Source: Gallibacter sp963558965 (GTDB taxonomy: Bacteria > Bacillota > Clostridia > Peptostreptococcales > Anaerovoracaceae). From it: a stretch of DNA of 64,000 nucleotides. A model generated the notes under the pieces. It saw only the letters and a program-made list of their open reading frames with translations, did no database searches and had not been told where the DNA came from. Positions 42,002-52,005 of this stretch are shown piece after piece. The DNA is taken from NCBI GenBank assembly GCA_963558965.1, contig CAUWIT010000012.1:1-64000 (forward strand), read 5' to 3'. Made by a program: the position numbers and the translations under genes. Each line of letters begins with the position of its first letter. The stretch's first letter is position 1.

Positions 42002-43219
42002 GTGAAAACTATTTTTTCAAAATGGAACAAGATAAGTCTTGTTAAACAGATTTTATTAGGACTTATCATCGGTATTGTTTTAGCGGTTACAATACCTAAA
42101 AAAGTAGCTTTTATTACTATCTTTGGAAAACTATTTGTAGGAGCTCTTAAATCTGTAGCACCTATACTAGTATTATTCTTAGTAATTTCAGCTATTGCAC
42201 AACACAAAACTGGCCAAAAAACAAATATGAAGAGAATTGTAAGCTTATATCTAATCGCTACATTGTTCGCTTCACTTACTGCGGTTGCAGCAAGCTTTAT
42301 GTTTAAAGTTAAATTGATTCTTCCAGATCCACAGGCAGGAGATTTAACTCCTCCAGGAGGCATCTTAGAAGTATTAAAAGACTTAGTATTTAAGATTGTA
42401 GATAACCCAGTAAATGCATTGTTAAATGCTAACTACATCGGTATCTTAGCAACAGCTGTTATTTTAGGATTTGCTTTAAAACATGCAAGTGAAAGCTCAA
42501 AAATATTTATTGAAGATATGGCAAATGCAGTATCACAGGTAGTTAGATGGGTAATTAAACTAGCTCCACTAGGCGTTATGGGACTTGTATTTGATGCTAT
42601 TTCAACTACTGGTGTTAAATCACTTGCACAGTATGGAAAAATCATACTATTACTACTTGGAACAATGTTCTTTGTAGCTCTTGTTGTAAATCCGATTATC
42701 GTATTTATAAATACAAGAAAAAATCCATATCCATTGGTACTTCAGTGTATAAAAGAATCTGGTATTTACGCATTTTTCACTAGAAGTTCAGCAGCTAATA
42801 TACCTGTAAATATGAGCCTATGTGAAAAATTAGGTTTAGATAAGGATACTTATTCTATTTCTATTCCTCTAGGGGCAACAATCAACATGGGTGGTGCAGC
42901 TATTACAATTGCAATTTTAACATTATCAGCAACTTACACTTTGGGCATTGCAGTTGATTTCCCAACAGCTATAGTACTATGTCTATTGTCAGCTGTAAGT
43001 GCTTGTGGTGCGTCAGGTGTAGCAGGTGGTTCACTACTATTGATACCTCTTGCATGTAGTTTATTTGGTATTCCAAATGATATTGCAATGCAGGTTGTAG
43101 GCGTTGGTTTCATAGTAGGTGTACTTCAGGACTCATGCGAAACTGCTCTAAACTCATCAACAGACGTATTATTTACAGCTACTGCTGAATACGCTGAAGC
43201 TAGAAAACAGGGTGAATAG
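42002..43219 (+). CDS. sstT: Sodium-coupled serine/threonine transporter
   Basis: A 405-aa member of the dicarboxylate/amino acid:cation symporter family, SstT type. Helical hairpin HP1 FFTRSSAANIPVNM (Ser-rich), TM7 ATINMGGAA and HP2 AVSACGASGVAGGSLLLIPLA are visible. It imports serine and threonine with sodium, substrates that feed pyruvate and 2-oxobutyrate fermentation. Start is GTG 42002 behind GAAGAGAGGG. Confidence 0.94.
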   Translation: MKTIFSKWNKISLVKQILLGLIIGIVLAVTIPKKVAFITIFGKLFVGALKSVAPILVLFLVISAIAQHKTGQKTNMKRIVSLYLIATLFASLTAVAASFMFKVKLILPDPQAGDLTPPGGILEVLKDLVFKIVDNPVNALLNANYIGILATAVILGFALKHASESSKIFIEDMANAVSQVVRWVIKLAPLGVMGLVFDAISTTGVKSLAQYGKIILLLLGTMFFVALVVNPIIVFINTRKNPYPLVLQCIKESGIYAFFTRSSAANIPVNMSLCEKLGLDKDTYSISIPLGATINMGGAAITIAILTLSATYTLGIAVDFPTAIVLCLLSAVSACGASGVAGGSLLLIPLACSLFGIPNDIAMQVVGVGFIVGVLQDSCETALNSSTDVLFTATAEYAEARKQGE

Positions 43220-43393
43220 TACAATTGTTATTTAAAACTCAAAAAACATAGTAAATCTTATGTTTTAGTGACAAAAAACAAAAAATTGTGCTAACTTTAA
43301 TACAAAATTACAGATTTGATATTGTTATTCTAGACAATTTCAGATAAAATAGAAATGTAAGAAGTATAAATTAAATTTTATGGAGGACTCAAA

Positions 43394-46300
43394 ATGAGCA
43401 AAATGATTAAAATCGTTGACGGTAACGAGGCTGCAGCATACGTCGCTTATGCCTTTACAGAAGTTGCCGGAATCTATCCGATTACACCATCTTCACCTAT
43501 GGCAGAAAAAACTGACGAATGGTCAGCTGTAGGTCAGAAGAACATTTTCGGACAGCCAGTTAGATTAGTTGAAATGCAGTCAGAAGCAGGTGCAGCTGGT
43601 GCTGTACACGGTGCATTAGAATCAGGTGCACTAGCTACTACATACACTTCATCACAGGGTCTAATGCTTATGATCCCAACACTACACAGAATTTCAGGAC
43701 AGAGACATCCAGGCGTTTTACACGTAGCATCAAGAACAGTTGGTACTCATGCATTCTCAATTTTCGGAGACCACTCAGACGTTATGAACTGTAGACAGAC
43801 TGGATTTGCTATGCTTTCTTCAGGAAGCGTACAGGAAATTATGGACCTTGCAGGTATCGCTCACTTATCAGCAATCAAAGCAAGAATCCCATTCCTACAC
43901 TTCTTTGACGGATTCAGAACTTCTCACGAAATTCAGAAGGTTGAAGCTCTAAGCTATGATGAATTTGCTAAGCTAGTTGACTACGATGCATTAAATGCAT
44001 GGAAAAAAGGAGCTCTAAACCCTGAAACACCTACACTAAGAAGTACTGTACAGAACCCTGACATCTACTTCCAGGTAAGAGAAGCAAACAATGAAGACTA
44101 CGACAAACTTCCAGACATCGTAGAAGATTACATGGCTGAAATCACAAAGCTAACTGGAAGAGAATACCACACATTTAACTACTATGGTGCTGACGATGCA
44201 GAAAAGATCATCATCGCTATGGGTTCAGTTTGTGGAGCTATCCAGGAAGTAATCGATAGACTAAACGGAGAAGGACAGAAACTAGGTCTAGTTCAGGTTC
44301 ATCTATACAGACCATTCTCAGTTGAACATATGATGAGAGCTATTCCTAAGACTGTTAAGAAAATTGCAGTAATCGACAGACTAAAAGAAGCAGGTGCTGT
44401 TGGTGAACCTCTATACGAAGATGTATGTTCAGCATACAACGAAATTGAAGGCGAAAGACCAATAATCCTTGCTGGTAGATATGGTCTATCATCTAAGGAT
44501 ACAGATCCTGCATGCATTAAAGCTATCTACGATAACCTAGATGCAGCAGATCCAATCAACCACTTCACAGTTGGTATTAACGATGATGTTACTCATAAGT
44601 CACTACCACTTGACACTGAATTCCATATCACAAACGAAGGAACTATCAGCTGCAAGTTCTGGGGACTAGGTTCAGACGGTACTGTTGGTGCTAACAAGAA
44701 CTCAATCAAAATCATCGGTGACCAGACAGACAAATACTGTCAGGCTTACTTCGAATATGATACTAAAAAATCATTTGGTATCACTAAGTCTCACTTAAGA
44801 TTTGGAGACGATCCAATTAGATCAACTTACTTAGTTAAGAGTGCTGACTTCGTTGCTTGTCACAACCAGAACTACTTAACTCAGTATGACATTATTAGCG
44901 AACTAAAACCAGGTGGAACATTCCTATTAAACTGCCAGTGGTCTGTTGATGAATTAGACCAGCATATTCCAGCTGAAATCAGAAGATACATTGCTAACAA
45001 CGATATTAAATTCTACATTATCGATGCTAACAAATGTTCACAGGAAATCGGTCTAGGTAACAGATCAAACATGGTACTACAGGCTGCATTCTTCAACCTA
45101 TCTCAGGTAATTCCTGTTGATGATGCTGTTAAGCACATGAAAGAAGCAGTTAAGAAGACATTTGGTAAAAAAGGTGAAAAGATTGTAAACATGAACATGG
45201 AAGCTGTTGATGCTGGTATCAATGCTCCTGTAAAAGTTGAAGTTCCAGCAAGCTGGAAAGATGCTCAGGATGCACCTGCAGCAGAAGCTAAGGAAGTACC
45301 TGCATTCATTACAGATATCCTAGAACCATGTAACGCACAGAAAGGTGATTCACTACCTGTAAGTACATTTGTTGATTCAAAAGACGGTGTTATGCCTCTA
45401 GGAACTTCAAGATACGAAAAGAGAGGTATTGCTACTGCTCTACCTGTATGGGACGCAACAAAGTGTATCCAGTGTAACCAGTGCTCATACGTATGTCCAC
45501 ATGCTGTAATCAGACCATTCCTACTTGACGAACAAGAAGTTGCTAACAAACCAGCTGGATTTGAAGTAACTGATGCTAAGGGTAAAGGTCTTGAAGAGTA
45601 CAAATACGCTATGCAGGTTTCAACTCTTGACTGTACAAGCTGCGGCGTTTGCGTAGCAACTTGTCCAAAGGGTGGAGAAGCTATTAAGATGGTTCCAGTT
45701 GAAGATGTTGATCTAGATCAGACAAACTGGGATTACGCTATGACAATTACAGACAAGACAGAAAGCGTAGACAAGTTTACAGTTAAGGGTTCTCAGTTCT
45801 ACCAGCCACTTCTTGAATTCTCAGGAGCTTGCGCAGGTTGCGGAGAAACTGCTTACGCTAAACTATTAACTCAGCTATTTGGAGATAAGATGTACTTTGC
45901 AAATGCAACTGGATGTACTCAGGCTTGGGGTGCTGCTATGCCAAGTATTCCTTACTGCAAGAACAAAGAAGGTAAGGGTGTTGCATGGTCAAACTCACTA
46001 TTCGAAAACAATGCTGAATTCTCTTATGGTATGTGCCTAGCTGTAATTCACCAGAGAGAAAACGTTAAGATCGACGTTGAAAAACTACAGGGAATGGTTG
46101 CTGCTGACAGTGCAGAAGCTGCTGCTATTGCTAAGTGGTTCGAAACTTACGATGATCTTGATGAATCAGCAAAAGCTACAAAAGAATTAGTTGCTGTATT
46201 AGAAGATACAAAACTAACAGGCGAAGCTCTAGAAGTTGCAAAAACTATCCTAGACAAGAAATCTCACCTAGCTAAGAAAACTATGTGGATGTACGGTGGA

Positions 46301-46912
46301 GACGGATGGGCTTATGACATCGGTTACGGTGGTCTAGACCACGTATTTGCTATGGGCGAAGACGTAAACGTACTTATCGTTGACACAGAAGTTTACTCAA
46401 ATACAGGTGGACAGTCATCAAAGGCTACTCCAATCGGTGCTGTAGCTCAGTTCCAGGCTTCAGGTAAGAAGACTCAGAAGAAGGACCTAGGAAGACTAAT
46501 GATGACTTACGACAACGTATATGTTGCACAGTGCGCAATGGGTGCTAACCCTAACCAGCTAATGAAGGCTATTAAAGAAGCTGAAGCACATAAAGGACCT
46601 TCAATTATTATTTGTTACGCTCCTTGTATCAACCACGGTATCAAGAGAGGTATGAACAACGCTCAGGAAGAAATGAAAGCAGCTGTTGAATCAGGATACT
46701 GGAACCTATACAGATGGAACCCAGAAGACAAAGTTCTAAGCTTAGATTCTAAGGAACCTTCAAAAGACTTCATGGAATTCCTAAGAGGCGAAGTAAGATA
46801 CTCTGCACTAGATATTACTTTCCCTGAAAATGCAAAAACTCTATTTGCAGAAGCTGAATCTTCAGCAAAGGAAAGATACGAATACTACAAAAATCTTGCA
46901 GAAAACAAATAA
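43394..46912 (+). CDS. nifJ: Pyruvate:ferredoxin (flavodoxin) oxidoreductase
   Basis: A 1172-aa single-chain PFOR that oxidises pyruvate with CoA to acetyl-CoA, CO2 and reduced ferredoxin. N-terminal domain begins VDGNEAAAYVAYAFTEVAGIYPITPSSPMAE; two [4Fe-4S] motifs, CIQCNQCSYVCPH and CTSCGVCVATCPKGG, lie at about residues 695-765; the third cluster Cys are in CAGCGETAYAKL; the TPP site is MYGGDGWAYDIGYGGLDH with NTGGQSSK downstream. Length is normal. Codon use is strongly biased (CTA for Leu, CAG for Gln, AGA for Arg), typical here of highly expressed genes. GGAGGA precedes ATG 43394. Confidence 0.98.
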   Translation: MSKMIKIVDGNEAAAYVAYAFTEVAGIYPITPSSPMAEKTDEWSAVGQKNIFGQPVRLVEMQSEAGAAGAVHGALESGALATTYTSSQGLMLMIPTLHRISGQRHPGVLHVASRTVGTHAFSIFGDHSDVMNCRQTGFAMLSSGSVQEIMDLAGIAHLSAIKARIPFLHFFDGFRTSHEIQKVEALSYDEFAKLVDYDALNAWKKGALNPETPTLRSTVQNPDIYFQVREANNEDYDKLPDIVEDYMAEITKLTGREYHTFNYYGADDAEKIIIAMGSVCGAIQEVIDRLNGEGQKLGLVQVHLYRPFSVEHMMRAIPKTVKKIAVIDRLKEAGAVGEPLYEDVCSAYNEIEGERPIILAGRYGLSSKDTDPACIKAIYDNLDAADPINHFTVGINDDVTHKSLPLDTEFHITNEGTISCKFWGLGSDGTVGANKNSIKIIGDQTDKYCQAYFEYDTKKSFGITKSHLRFGDDPIRSTYLVKSADFVACHNQNYLTQYDIISELKPGGTFLLNCQWSVDELDQHIPAEIRRYIANNDIKFYIIDANKCSQEIGLGNRSNMVLQAAFFNLSQVIPVDDAVKHMKEAVKKTFGKKGEKIVNMNMEAVDAGINAPVKVEVPASWKDAQDAPAAEAKEVPAFITDILEPCNAQKGDSLPVSTFVDSKDGVMPLGTSRYEKRGIATALPVWDATKCIQCNQCSYVCPHAVIRPFLLDEQEVANKPAGFEVTDAKGKGLEEYKYAMQVSTLDCTSCGVCVATCPKGGEAIKMVPVEDVDLDQTNWDYAMTITDKTESVDKFTVKGSQFYQPLLEFSGACAGCGETAYAKLLTQLFGDKMYFANATGCTQAWGAAMPSIPYCKNKEGKGVAWSNSLFENNAEFSYGMCLAVIHQRENVKIDVEKLQGMVAADSAEAAAIAKWFETYDDLDESAKATKELVAVLEDTKLTGEALEVAKTILDKKSHLAKKTMWMYGGDGWAYDIGYGGLDHVFAMGEDVNVLIVDTEVYSNTGGQSSKATPIGAVAQFQASGKKTQKKDLGRLMMTYDNVYVAQCAMGANPNQLMKAIKEAEAHKGPSIIICYAPCINHGIKRGMNNAQEEMKAAVESGYWNLYRWNPEDKVLSLDSKEPSKDFMEFLRGEVRYSALDITFPENAKTLFAEAESSAKERYEYYKNLAENK

Positions 46913-46933
46913 TTAAAATATAATATAATTGAT

Positions 46934-46974
46934 GGGAATATCGCAATTAGGTCTTGACTAATGCGATATTTCCT
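46934..46974 (+). terminator. Hairpin after nifJ
   Basis: GGAATATCGCAATTAG (46935-46950) pairs with CTAATGCGATATTTCC (46958-46973) with small offsets. Only a weak T-rich tail follows, so it may be a processing or partial termination signal before the CoA-transferase gene. Confidence 0.55.
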
Positions 46975-47030
46975 ATATTATATATAAATGTAACAAAAAA
47001 GATGTAAAAAAGTTATCAGGAGGGTACAAA

Positions 47031-48365
47031 ATGGATTTCATTAAAGAGTATCAGCAAAAACTGAGAACTCCAGAAGAAGCTGTAAAAGTTGTTAAAAGTG
47101 GAGACTGGGTTGACTACAGCGTATCACTAGGATTCCCTACACTACTTGACGAAGCATTAGCAAAGAGAAAAGATGAATTAGAAGATGTTAAAATCAGAGG
47201 ATATCTTGTATTGCAGCCTATCGCAGCAGTAGAAGCAGATCCAAACAGAGAAACATTTACTTACAATTCATGGCATTGCAGTGGTTACGAAAGAAAACTA
47301 TGTGATAGAGGACTTTGTAACTACATCCCAATGATTTTTAGAAACGTAGCAGCATACTATGAAAAATATCTAACAGTAAACGTTGCTATGATGGCAGTTC
47401 CTCCAATGGATGAACACGGCTATTTCAACTTCTCTTTAAACAATGCTACAGCTAAAGCTACTTTAGATGCAGCAGATGTGGTTATTTTAGAAATCAATGA
47501 AAACCTACCAAAAGTTTTCGGTGGATTTGACGAATGCATCCACATTTCTGATGTAGATATGATAGTTGAAGGACCTCATGGACCTCTTGCTACACTTGGC
47601 TCACCAGCAGCAACTGATATTGATCAGATTATTGCTAAACAGGTAGTAGAAAACATGAGAGATGGATCAACTATCCAGATTGGTATCGGTGGTATGCCTA
47701 ATGCTGTAGGTCAGATGATTGCTCAGTCAGACCTTAAGGATTTAGGTATTCATACTGAATTACTTGTAGACGCATATCTAGATATGTACAAAGCAGGTAA
47801 GATTACTAATAAAGCAAAAAATATTGATAGAAACAAAGGGGTATTTGGATTTGCATTAGGTTCACAGGATTTATATGACTGGGTTAGAGAAAACCCTGGT
47901 TGTGTAACAGCTCCTATCGACTATGTAAACCATCCAGAAGTTATTTCAAAACTTGATAATTTCGTATCTATCAACAACTGCATTTCTGTTGACCTTTACG
48001 GTCAGATCTGCGCAGAAAGTGCAGGAACAAGACATATCAGTGGTACAGGCGGACAGTTAGACTTCTTAACAGGTGCGTTTGAAGCTAAAGGTGGACAGAG
48101 CTTCATCTGTATGACTTCATCATTTGTTGACAAACAGGGAAATCACAAATCAAGATTTATGCCTAAGTTCAACGGAGACATCGTAACTGACCCAAGAAGC
48201 CAGAGCTTTATCCTTGTTACTGAATACGGTCTTGTAAACCTAGCAGGTCTATCAAGTTGGGAAAGAGCAGAAAAACTAATTTCTATCGCTCACCCAGACC
48301 ACAGAGAAGACTTGATCAAAGCTGCTGAAGAGCAGAAGATTTGGAGAAAGTCTAATAAAAAATAA
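47031..48365 (+). CDS. Acetyl-CoA hydrolase/CoA-transferase family protein
   Basis: A 444-aa class I CoA-transferase of the acetyl/butyryl-CoA:acetate type. Segments PPMDEHGYFNFSLNN (about 124-138), EINENLPKV, the CoA-binding QIGIGGMPNAVG and the C-terminal ISGTGGQLDFLTGAFEAKGGQSFI, where the glycine-rich GTGGQ loop is characteristic. It would exchange CoA between acyl-CoA and acetate, releasing fermentation acids. Exact acyl chain cannot be told; being 15 bases before brnQ suggests branched-chain acids. Highly biased codons like nifJ. Confidence 0.9.
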   Translation: MDFIKEYQQKLRTPEEAVKVVKSGDWVDYSVSLGFPTLLDEALAKRKDELEDVKIRGYLVLQPIAAVEADPNRETFTYNSWHCSGYERKLCDRGLCNYIPMIFRNVAAYYEKYLTVNVAMMAVPPMDEHGYFNFSLNNATAKATLDAADVVILEINENLPKVFGGFDECIHISDVDMIVEGPHGPLATLGSPAATDIDQIIAKQVVENMRDGSTIQIGIGGMPNAVGQMIAQSDLKDLGIHTELLVDAYLDMYKAGKITNKAKNIDRNKGVFGFALGSQDLYDWVRENPGCVTAPIDYVNHPEVISKLDNFVSINNCISVDLYGQICAESAGTRHISGTGGQLDFLTGAFEAKGGQSFICMTSSFVDKQGNHKSRFMPKFNGDIVTDPRSQSFILVTEYGLVNLAGLSSWERAEKLISIAHPDHREDLIKAAEEQKIWRKSNKK

Positions 48366-48379
48366 AGGAGAGAGTTAAT

Positions 48380-49741
48380 ATGGAAAAGAAAAAAGGCGGT
48401 ACTGACTTTGTATTTGTCGGTTTAGCACTATTCGCTATGTTCTTTGGAGCAGGTAACCTTATTTTCCCACCAGAACTAGGTGTTAAATCAGGTCCATTAT
48501 GGTTCGTAGGTTTCCTATGCTTCCTACTTGCAGACGCAGGTCTTGCAGTTCTAGGTGTAATCGCAATGGCTAAGGTTGATGGAGATATCAACAACGTTAC
48601 TGGTACAATGGGTAAAAAAGCTGGTATTATTCTTAATACAGTTGTAATCCTATGTATCGGACCTGGAGTTGCTATTCCAAGAACAGCAACTGTATCATAT
48701 GGTCTAGGAGCTGCTCCAGTATTTGGTCTAGCAGCAGATGGTCTACCACTAGCAGTTTACTCAGTAGTATTCTTTGTAATCGTATTGGCATTAACAATTA
48801 AGCCATCAAAGGTAGTAGACATTATCGGTAAGTTCCTAACACCATTCCTAGTAGTTGCATTACTAGTACTAATCGTAATCGGATTTGTTAAACCAGGTTC
48901 AGACATTCAGGCTGCAATTGCAGGATTTGATGCTGCTGGAACTGTTAAATACGGTATCAGCCAGGGATACCAGACAATGGATGGTATGGCTGCTTTATTC
49001 TTCGGAATTATTATTATCAACTCAGTTCGTGCAAACGGACATACTGAAAAGAGCGATACAACTAGAGAAGTACTAAAATCAAGTGTAATCGCTGGAGTAT
49101 TATTATTCATCGTATACGGTGGACTAGCTTACTTAGGAGCAACAACTGGACAGCTATGGAAAGCAGACGTTGCTGCTGAAGCAGTTGACCAGGCAGGTCT
49201 AGTAAGTCATATTATCGATCACTTAATGGGATATCCTGGAACAGTTATCTTAGGTATCTCAGTACTACTAGCATGTCTAACAACAGCTATTGGTCTAACA
49301 TCATCAGCTGCTGACTACTTCTCAGGATTTGCAAAAGATGAAACAAAGAGAGAAAAAGTATATCAGATTGTATGCGTAGTTGTATGTGTTGTATCAGCTC
49401 TACTAGCTAACCTAGGTCTAGCAGCAATCTTAAGCATTGCTGCTCCAATTCTAGGATTAGTATATCCTGTAGTAGTATTCCTAATGATTGCTGCTCTATT
49501 TAGAAAATATCTAAAGAAGAAGGCTGCATATCAGCTAGGTGCTATCGGTGCATTTGTAACAAGCTTACTATCAGTACTAGCTGCAGACAACGGTGGATTC
49601 TTCGGACTTAAAGTAGAAGCATTTAACTTTATTAAGAGCCTTCCACTAGACAGCTACGGATTTAACTGGGTAGTTCCTACATTAGTTCTAATGATTATCG
49701 GATGCCTAGTACCAAGCAAAGAAATTGAACAGCTTGACTAA
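48380..49741 (+). CDS. brnQ: Branched-chain amino acid carrier BrnQ
   Basis: A 453-aa membrane protein with about 12 helices of the LIV-II family: FVGLALFAMFFGAGNLIFPPELG at the start (sodium/substrate site), GPGVAIPRTATVSYGLG, and AIGLTSSAADYFSG. It imports leucine, isoleucine and valine with sodium. In operon with the CoA-transferase. Codon bias is as strong as in nifJ. GGAGAGAG precedes ATG. Confidence 0.95.
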   Translation: MEKKKGGTDFVFVGLALFAMFFGAGNLIFPPELGVKSGPLWFVGFLCFLLADAGLAVLGVIAMAKVDGDINNVTGTMGKKAGIILNTVVILCIGPGVAIPRTATVSYGLGAAPVFGLAADGLPLAVYSVVFFVIVLALTIKPSKVVDIIGKFLTPFLVVALLVLIVIGFVKPGSDIQAAIAGFDAAGTVKYGISQGYQTMDGMAALFFGIIIINSVRANGHTEKSDTTREVLKSSVIAGVLLFIVYGGLAYLGATTGQLWKADVAAEAVDQAGLVSHIIDHLMGYPGTVILGISVLLACLTTAIGLTSSAADYFSGFAKDETKREKVYQIVCVVVCVVSALLANLGLAAILSIAAPILGLVYPVVVFLMIAALFRKYLKKKAAYQLGAIGAFVTSLLSVLAADNGGFFGLKVEAFNFIKSLPLDSYGFNWVVPTLVLMIIGCLVPSKEIEQLD

Positions 49742-49783
49742 TATATAGTTAATCGCAATAAAACTTTGAATGAGCAAAACAAA

Positions 49784-49813
49784 AAAAGTCTGACATTTTG
49801 TCAGGCTTTTTTT
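49784..49813 (+). terminator. Rho-independent terminator after brnQ
   Basis: AAAAGTCTGA (49784-49793) pairs with TCAGGCTTTT (49801-49810; one G-T), with T-run to 49813. Confidence 0.88.
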
Positions 49814-49820
49814 AAGTTTA

Positions 49821-49932
49821 TGTGAAGATTTATGTTCGTTTTTGATGAAATTTAACGGTTATGTGAAGAAAAAATGAACAATTGTGAAGAAATTGTGCAT
49901 TCCTTGACCTGAAGTAAAAATCAATGTATCAT
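49821..49932 (+). promoter_or_regulatory. Promoter with three TGTGAAG repeats upstream of the NlpC/P60 gene
   Basis: TTGACC (49904-49909) and TATCAT (49927-49932), 17 bp apart, form the promoter. TGTGAAG occurs upstream at 49821, 49862 and 49883, with distances of 41 and 21 bp, near whole numbers of helical turns, suggesting a response-regulator binding array. Confidence 0.55.
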
Positions 49933-49960
49933 AACGTCTGTAAGAAAAAAGGAGATATTT

Positions 49961-51073
49961 ATGGTTAATTTTGAAAACAAAAATGTTGAAGCGACGGTTA
50001 AGGAAGCTTACAACAAAATTAAAAATTTAAGAAAGAGAACAAAGGAACTAATTTGTATCGGTATGACAGTTATGATGCTTGGTTCATTTGTTGTATATGA
50101 TGCAGCTACAGGTGTTGCATACGCATCTGGTAGTAATGGAGATCCTTGCTCAATTATGGCAGGTACTCAGGAAATCGCAGTTGTTCAGTCAAGAAGCGAT
50201 GCTGAAAATGTAATCAAAAACATTAAAGAAGCTTATGGCAAAGACAGCAACTCAACTGCAATGGTTAGCCCAGCGTTAACTATTCAGGAAAAAGAATATG
50301 TAGTTGCAGAGTCTGTAGATGTAATGACTACAGCAGAAGCAACAGAAGAAATTCTTGAAAAAAATGAAGGCGATGATCCAATTTTCACAGTTACAGTAAC
50401 ACAACCTGTAGTTACAACTCAGAAAATCAAACAGAAAACTAAAGTTGTAAAAACAGATAGCCTAAAAAAAGGCAAGAAAAAAGTTGCTAAAAAAGGTAAA
50501 GCTGGTGAAAAAATCGTTTTAGGTCAGCAGACATTAGTAAACGGTGAAGTTACTGACTCAACTGTATATTCAGAAGAAGTTACAGTTAAACCTCAGACTA
50601 AAGTTGTTTACAAAGGAACAAAAGTAGAAAAGAAAGAAGAAACAAATAATGATTCTTCTAATTCAAATAGCTCAAGTTCATCAAGCAACTCATCAAGTTC
50701 ATCAAGCTCAAGTTCATCAAGCAATGTTAGCTACAATGCATCAAAGAGCAATGGCATTGTTGGATATGCACAGGGCTTCCATGGTGTACCATACGTTTAC
50801 GGTGGATCAACACCAGCAGGATTTGACTGTTCAGGATTTACAAGTTATGTTTACAGAGCATTTGGCGTAAGCTTACCAAGAACTTCAGGTGCTCAGGCTA
50901 GTTGCGGTAGAGCAGTATCAGCAAGCGAAGCTAAACCAGGAGATTTAGTAGTAATGCCAGGACATGTTGGTATCTACGCTGGTAATGGCATGATGGTACA
51001 TGCACCAAGACCTGGAAAGAGCGTTTGTACAGTTCCAATTTGGCAGAGCTGTAGCTTTAGAAGACTTGTCTAA
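49961..51073 (+). CDS. NlpC/P60 peptidoglycan hydrolase with G5 domain
   Basis: A 370-aa exported wall enzyme. An apolar segment (about 31-52, LICIGMTVMMLGSFVVYDAA) is a signal or membrane anchor. A G5 domain follows at about 138-225 (VTVTQPVVTTQKIKQKTKVVKT … GEKIVLGQQTLVNGEVTDSTVYSEEVT), then a Ser/Asn linker of about 30 residues (near 229-260). The C-terminal NlpC/P60 domain has the catalytic Cys in AGFDCSGFTSYVY and His in GHVGIYAG; HAPRPG supplies the third polar residue. It cuts stem peptides in peptidoglycan. The linker DNA (TCA/AGC repeats) could vary in length. Confidence 0.92.
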   Translation: MVNFENKNVEATVKEAYNKIKNLRKRTKELICIGMTVMMLGSFVVYDAATGVAYASGSNGDPCSIMAGTQEIAVVQSRSDAENVIKNIKEAYGKDSNSTAMVSPALTIQEKEYVVAESVDVMTTAEATEEILEKNEGDDPIFTVTVTQPVVTTQKIKQKTKVVKTDSLKKGKKKVAKKGKAGEKIVLGQQTLVNGEVTDSTVYSEEVTVKPQTKVVYKGTKVEKKEETNNDSSNSNSSSSSSNSSSSSSSSSSSNVSYNASKSNGIVGYAQGFHGVPYVYGGSTPAGFDCSGFTSYVYRAFGVSLPRTSGAQASCGRAVSASEAKPGDLVVMPGHVGIYAGNGMMVHAPRPGKSVCTVPIWQSCSFRRLV

Positions 51074-51098
51074 TAAAAAAATATGCTATAACGGAAAT

Positions 51099-51132
51099 CA
51101 AGAGCGTCTATTGAAAAATAGGTGCTCTTTTT
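51099..51132 (+). terminator. Rho-independent terminator
   Basis: AAGAGCGTCTATT (51099-51111) pairs with AATAGGTGCTCTT (51116-51128), then TTTT. Ends the NlpC/P60 transcript. Confidence 0.85.
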
Positions 51133-51214
51133 TGTTGTTCTATAAATAATTACGCATAAATATAAAATTTCATTAAAAGAAACTAACTGAAAATATAGAA
51201 AAGCAAATAAATTA

Positions 51215-51265
51215 AAATAAATACCGACTGATTGACTTGAGGAGGGCGTCTTTCAATCGGTATTT
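51215..51265 (-). terminator. Terminator of the Xre gene (minus strand)
   Basis: AAATACCGA (51219-51227) pairs with TCGGTATTT (51257-51265), extended by TTGA/TCAA inside. On the minus strand it is followed by ATTTTAATTT. Confidence 0.65.
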
Positions 51266-51267
51266 AC

Positions 51268-52005
51268 CTATTTTATATCTAACGTTGTGTAGTTTTCTGA
51301 TCCAACAATCATCATATTAAATTGCTTGTACTGTTTTAACTCTTCTTTTGAAATATTTACAACCTTGTTAAATATTTCGTTTTCTTCAAGGATATATCTT
51401 GAAACGATTGTTTTAATTGCAACCGGTGAAAAAATTGGAGGATTACCTATGCCTGTAAGCAGTCCAATTGCAGGGATACCACGTTGCATTGGATTCATCA
51501 ACAGTAAATGAATTTTTTCGGATTTGTTAGTCTGGTTTATGAAGGTTGCGTGTGAAGTAGCATCAAAGCTTTCGAGCACGCCATTGTAAATATTGTCGCA
51601 ATTATCTATATCGTCAAAGTCGTTTACACCCTTATACAAAATTGCGTCAGCGCTGTTAGTTTTTTCCTGATTAGGAGTAAGCTGCAAAACAGACTTAGTT
51701 AATTTTTTGTTGCGACCATCGTAAAAGTACATATAGTATTGAGAATGGTCGAAGTATGAGTTGTTAAGTACTATTGTCTTGTTAGTTTTTGGCGACTTAT
51801 AGTTTATGAGATGAGTCAAATCCATATCTAAAGCTTCAGATATATCAAGCAGTGTATCGATATCAATAGAAATAGATCCATTTTCGTATTTTGATAAAGT
51901 AGCTTTACTCTTGTTTATCATCTTAGAAAATTCCTCAATTGTATAACCTTTTCTTTTTCTACTATTTCGTATTCGCTGTCCAACATATTGTGTGATTTTG
52001 CTCAT
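51268..52005 (-). CDS. Xre-family HTH regulator, divergent from the Vor operon
   Basis: A 245-aa regulator. The Cro/C1-type HTH is residues 8-62 (VGQRIRNSRKRKGYTIEEFSKMINKSKATLSKYENGSISIDIDTLLDISEAL). The remainder is an uncharacterised domain of about 180 residues (YMYFYDGRNKKLTKSVL … GIPAIGLLTGIGNPPIFSPVAIK) that may sense a metabolite. It is divergent from the 2-oxoacid oxidoreductase operon with a 286-bp shared region carrying two AAAAGTTTC copies, making that operon a candidate target. Confidence 0.85.
   Translation of the reverse strand: MSKITQYVGQRIRNSRKRKGYTIEEFSKMINKSKATLSKYENGSISIDIDTLLDISEALDMDLTHLINYKSPKTNKTIVLNNSYFDHSQYYMYFYDGRNKKLTKSVLQLTPNQEKTNSADAILYKGVNDFDDIDNCDNIYNGVLESFDATSHATFINQTNKSEKIHLLLMNPMQRGIPAIGLLTGIGNPPIFSPVAIKTIVSRYILEENEIFNKVVNISKEELKQYKQFNMMIVGSENYTTLDIK

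Noticed and set aside
45265..45603. 112-codon minus-strand frame within nifJ
   Set aside because: Antisense of the ferredoxin-cluster region; no ribosome site.
49813..49960. Cyclic di-AMP (ydaO) riboswitch before the NlpC/P60 gene
   Set aside because: Only about 150 bases, no recognisable aptamer motifs; a normal promoter 28 bases before the start leaves no room.
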